Assembly: GCA_030696435.1 (NCBI GenBank)
Contig: JAUYSF010000214.1
Coordinates: 1-6,537 of the forward strand
Source of the DNA: Desulfoprunum sp.
GTDB lineage: Bacteria; Desulfobacterota; Desulfobulbia; Desulfobulbales; Desulfocapsaceae
Direction: 5' to 3'
DNA: 6,537 nt
This document shows positions 6,256-6,537 of the stretch, piece after piece. Under the pieces are notes generated by a model that saw only the letters and a program-made list of their open reading frames with translations, had not been told where the DNA came from and did not search any database. The position numbers and the translations under genes were made by a program. Position 1 is the stretch's first letter. Each line of letters opens with the position of its first letter.

Positions 6256-6537
6256 TCATATTTTCATACGTGGCAGCTCTTCCTGGAGAGTTTTTAACAT
6301 CGCAAAAACTTTATATGGTTTATACTTATTATTTGATAGTTCCTGATTTATGAAATTCATAGATTTAAATAGAAAGGCTATGGATTTTTCATTTGAATAT
6401 CTTTTGTGATATCTTTTTGCATGCTTTGCAAAAGTTATTGCGTGAAAACTTTTACTAGCATCATTAAGTAGGCATTTTTCTAATTCATCAAAGGATTTTG
6501 TTAGCATTTCATCTACTGTTCCGTGTTCGTCCTCTTC
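6256..6537 (-). CDS. unrecognised protein, C-terminal part, cut by the window edge
   Basis: The frame is open from the right edge (6537) to TGA at 6256, giving at least 93 residues. It includes the acidic start EEDEHGTVDE before the Met at 6507, so that Met is probably internal and the gene begins outside the window. The visible part is charged, Lys-rich and probably helical (KSFDELEKCLLNDASKSF, then AKHAKRYHKRY and FLFKSMNFINQELSNNKY), with no signal peptide, membrane segment or motif I recognise. The DNA is clearly AT-richer than the kinase, regulator and transporter genes, suggesting foreign origin. It converges on the toxin remnant with only 12 bases between the two stops. No terminator is visible there. 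Confidence 0.55.
   Translation of the reverse strand, partial: EEDEHGTVDEMLTKSFDELEKCLLNDASKSFHAITFAKHAKRYHKRYSNEKSIAFLFKSMNFINQELSNNKYKPYKVFAMLKTLQEELPRMKI

Overview
The window looks like a chromosomal piece from a Gram-negative bacterium, most likely a deltaproteobacterium (Desulfobacterota, perhaps a Desulfobulbus relative). The placement is an inference from three things: the HQWRQPLN-type histidine kinase with a periplasmic Cache sensor, the sigma-54 regulatory logic, and CGATNN hexamer repeats between genes. No rRNA or marker gene confirms it.

The left 5.2 kb, all on the minus strand, reads as one regulatory unit. In transcription order it holds a membrane histidine kinase (5179 to 3044), a sigma-54-activating response regulator that overlaps it by the ATGA junction (3047 to 1611), a 347-base intergenic region, and a periplasmic branched-chain-amino-acid-type binding protein (1263 to 25). 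The intergenic region holds two GTCAAC-N4-GTTGAC dyads (1514-1529 and 1533-1548), about 100 bp upstream of an excellent -24/-12 promoter (TGGCAC-N5-TTGC, 1417 to 1403). The predicted transcript then has a leader of about 128 nt that can fold. The kinase sensor domain carries the Y-x4-R-x-W-Y ... Y ... D pattern of amino-acid-binding dCache_1 domains. The simplest reading is a complete sense-and-import circuit: an external amino acid or related solute is sensed by the kinase, the regulator binds the dyads, and sigma-54 RNA polymerase transcribes the binding-protein gene. The transporter permease and ATPase genes, if linked, would lie beyond the left edge.

From 5180 to about 5790 I see no convincing gene. 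The stretch contains two oppositely oriented arrays of six CGATNN/NNATCG hexamers (5235-5270 and 5362-5397), a short direct repeat, and unassigned sequence.

The right end looks like accessory DNA. On the plus strand (about 5791-6243) lies a decayed MazE/MazF-type toxin-antitoxin pair, broken by several frameshifts and stops. Convergent to it, with its stop 13 bases beyond the toxin remnant, is the AT-rich C-terminal part of an unrecognised gene (6256 to beyond 6537, minus strand).
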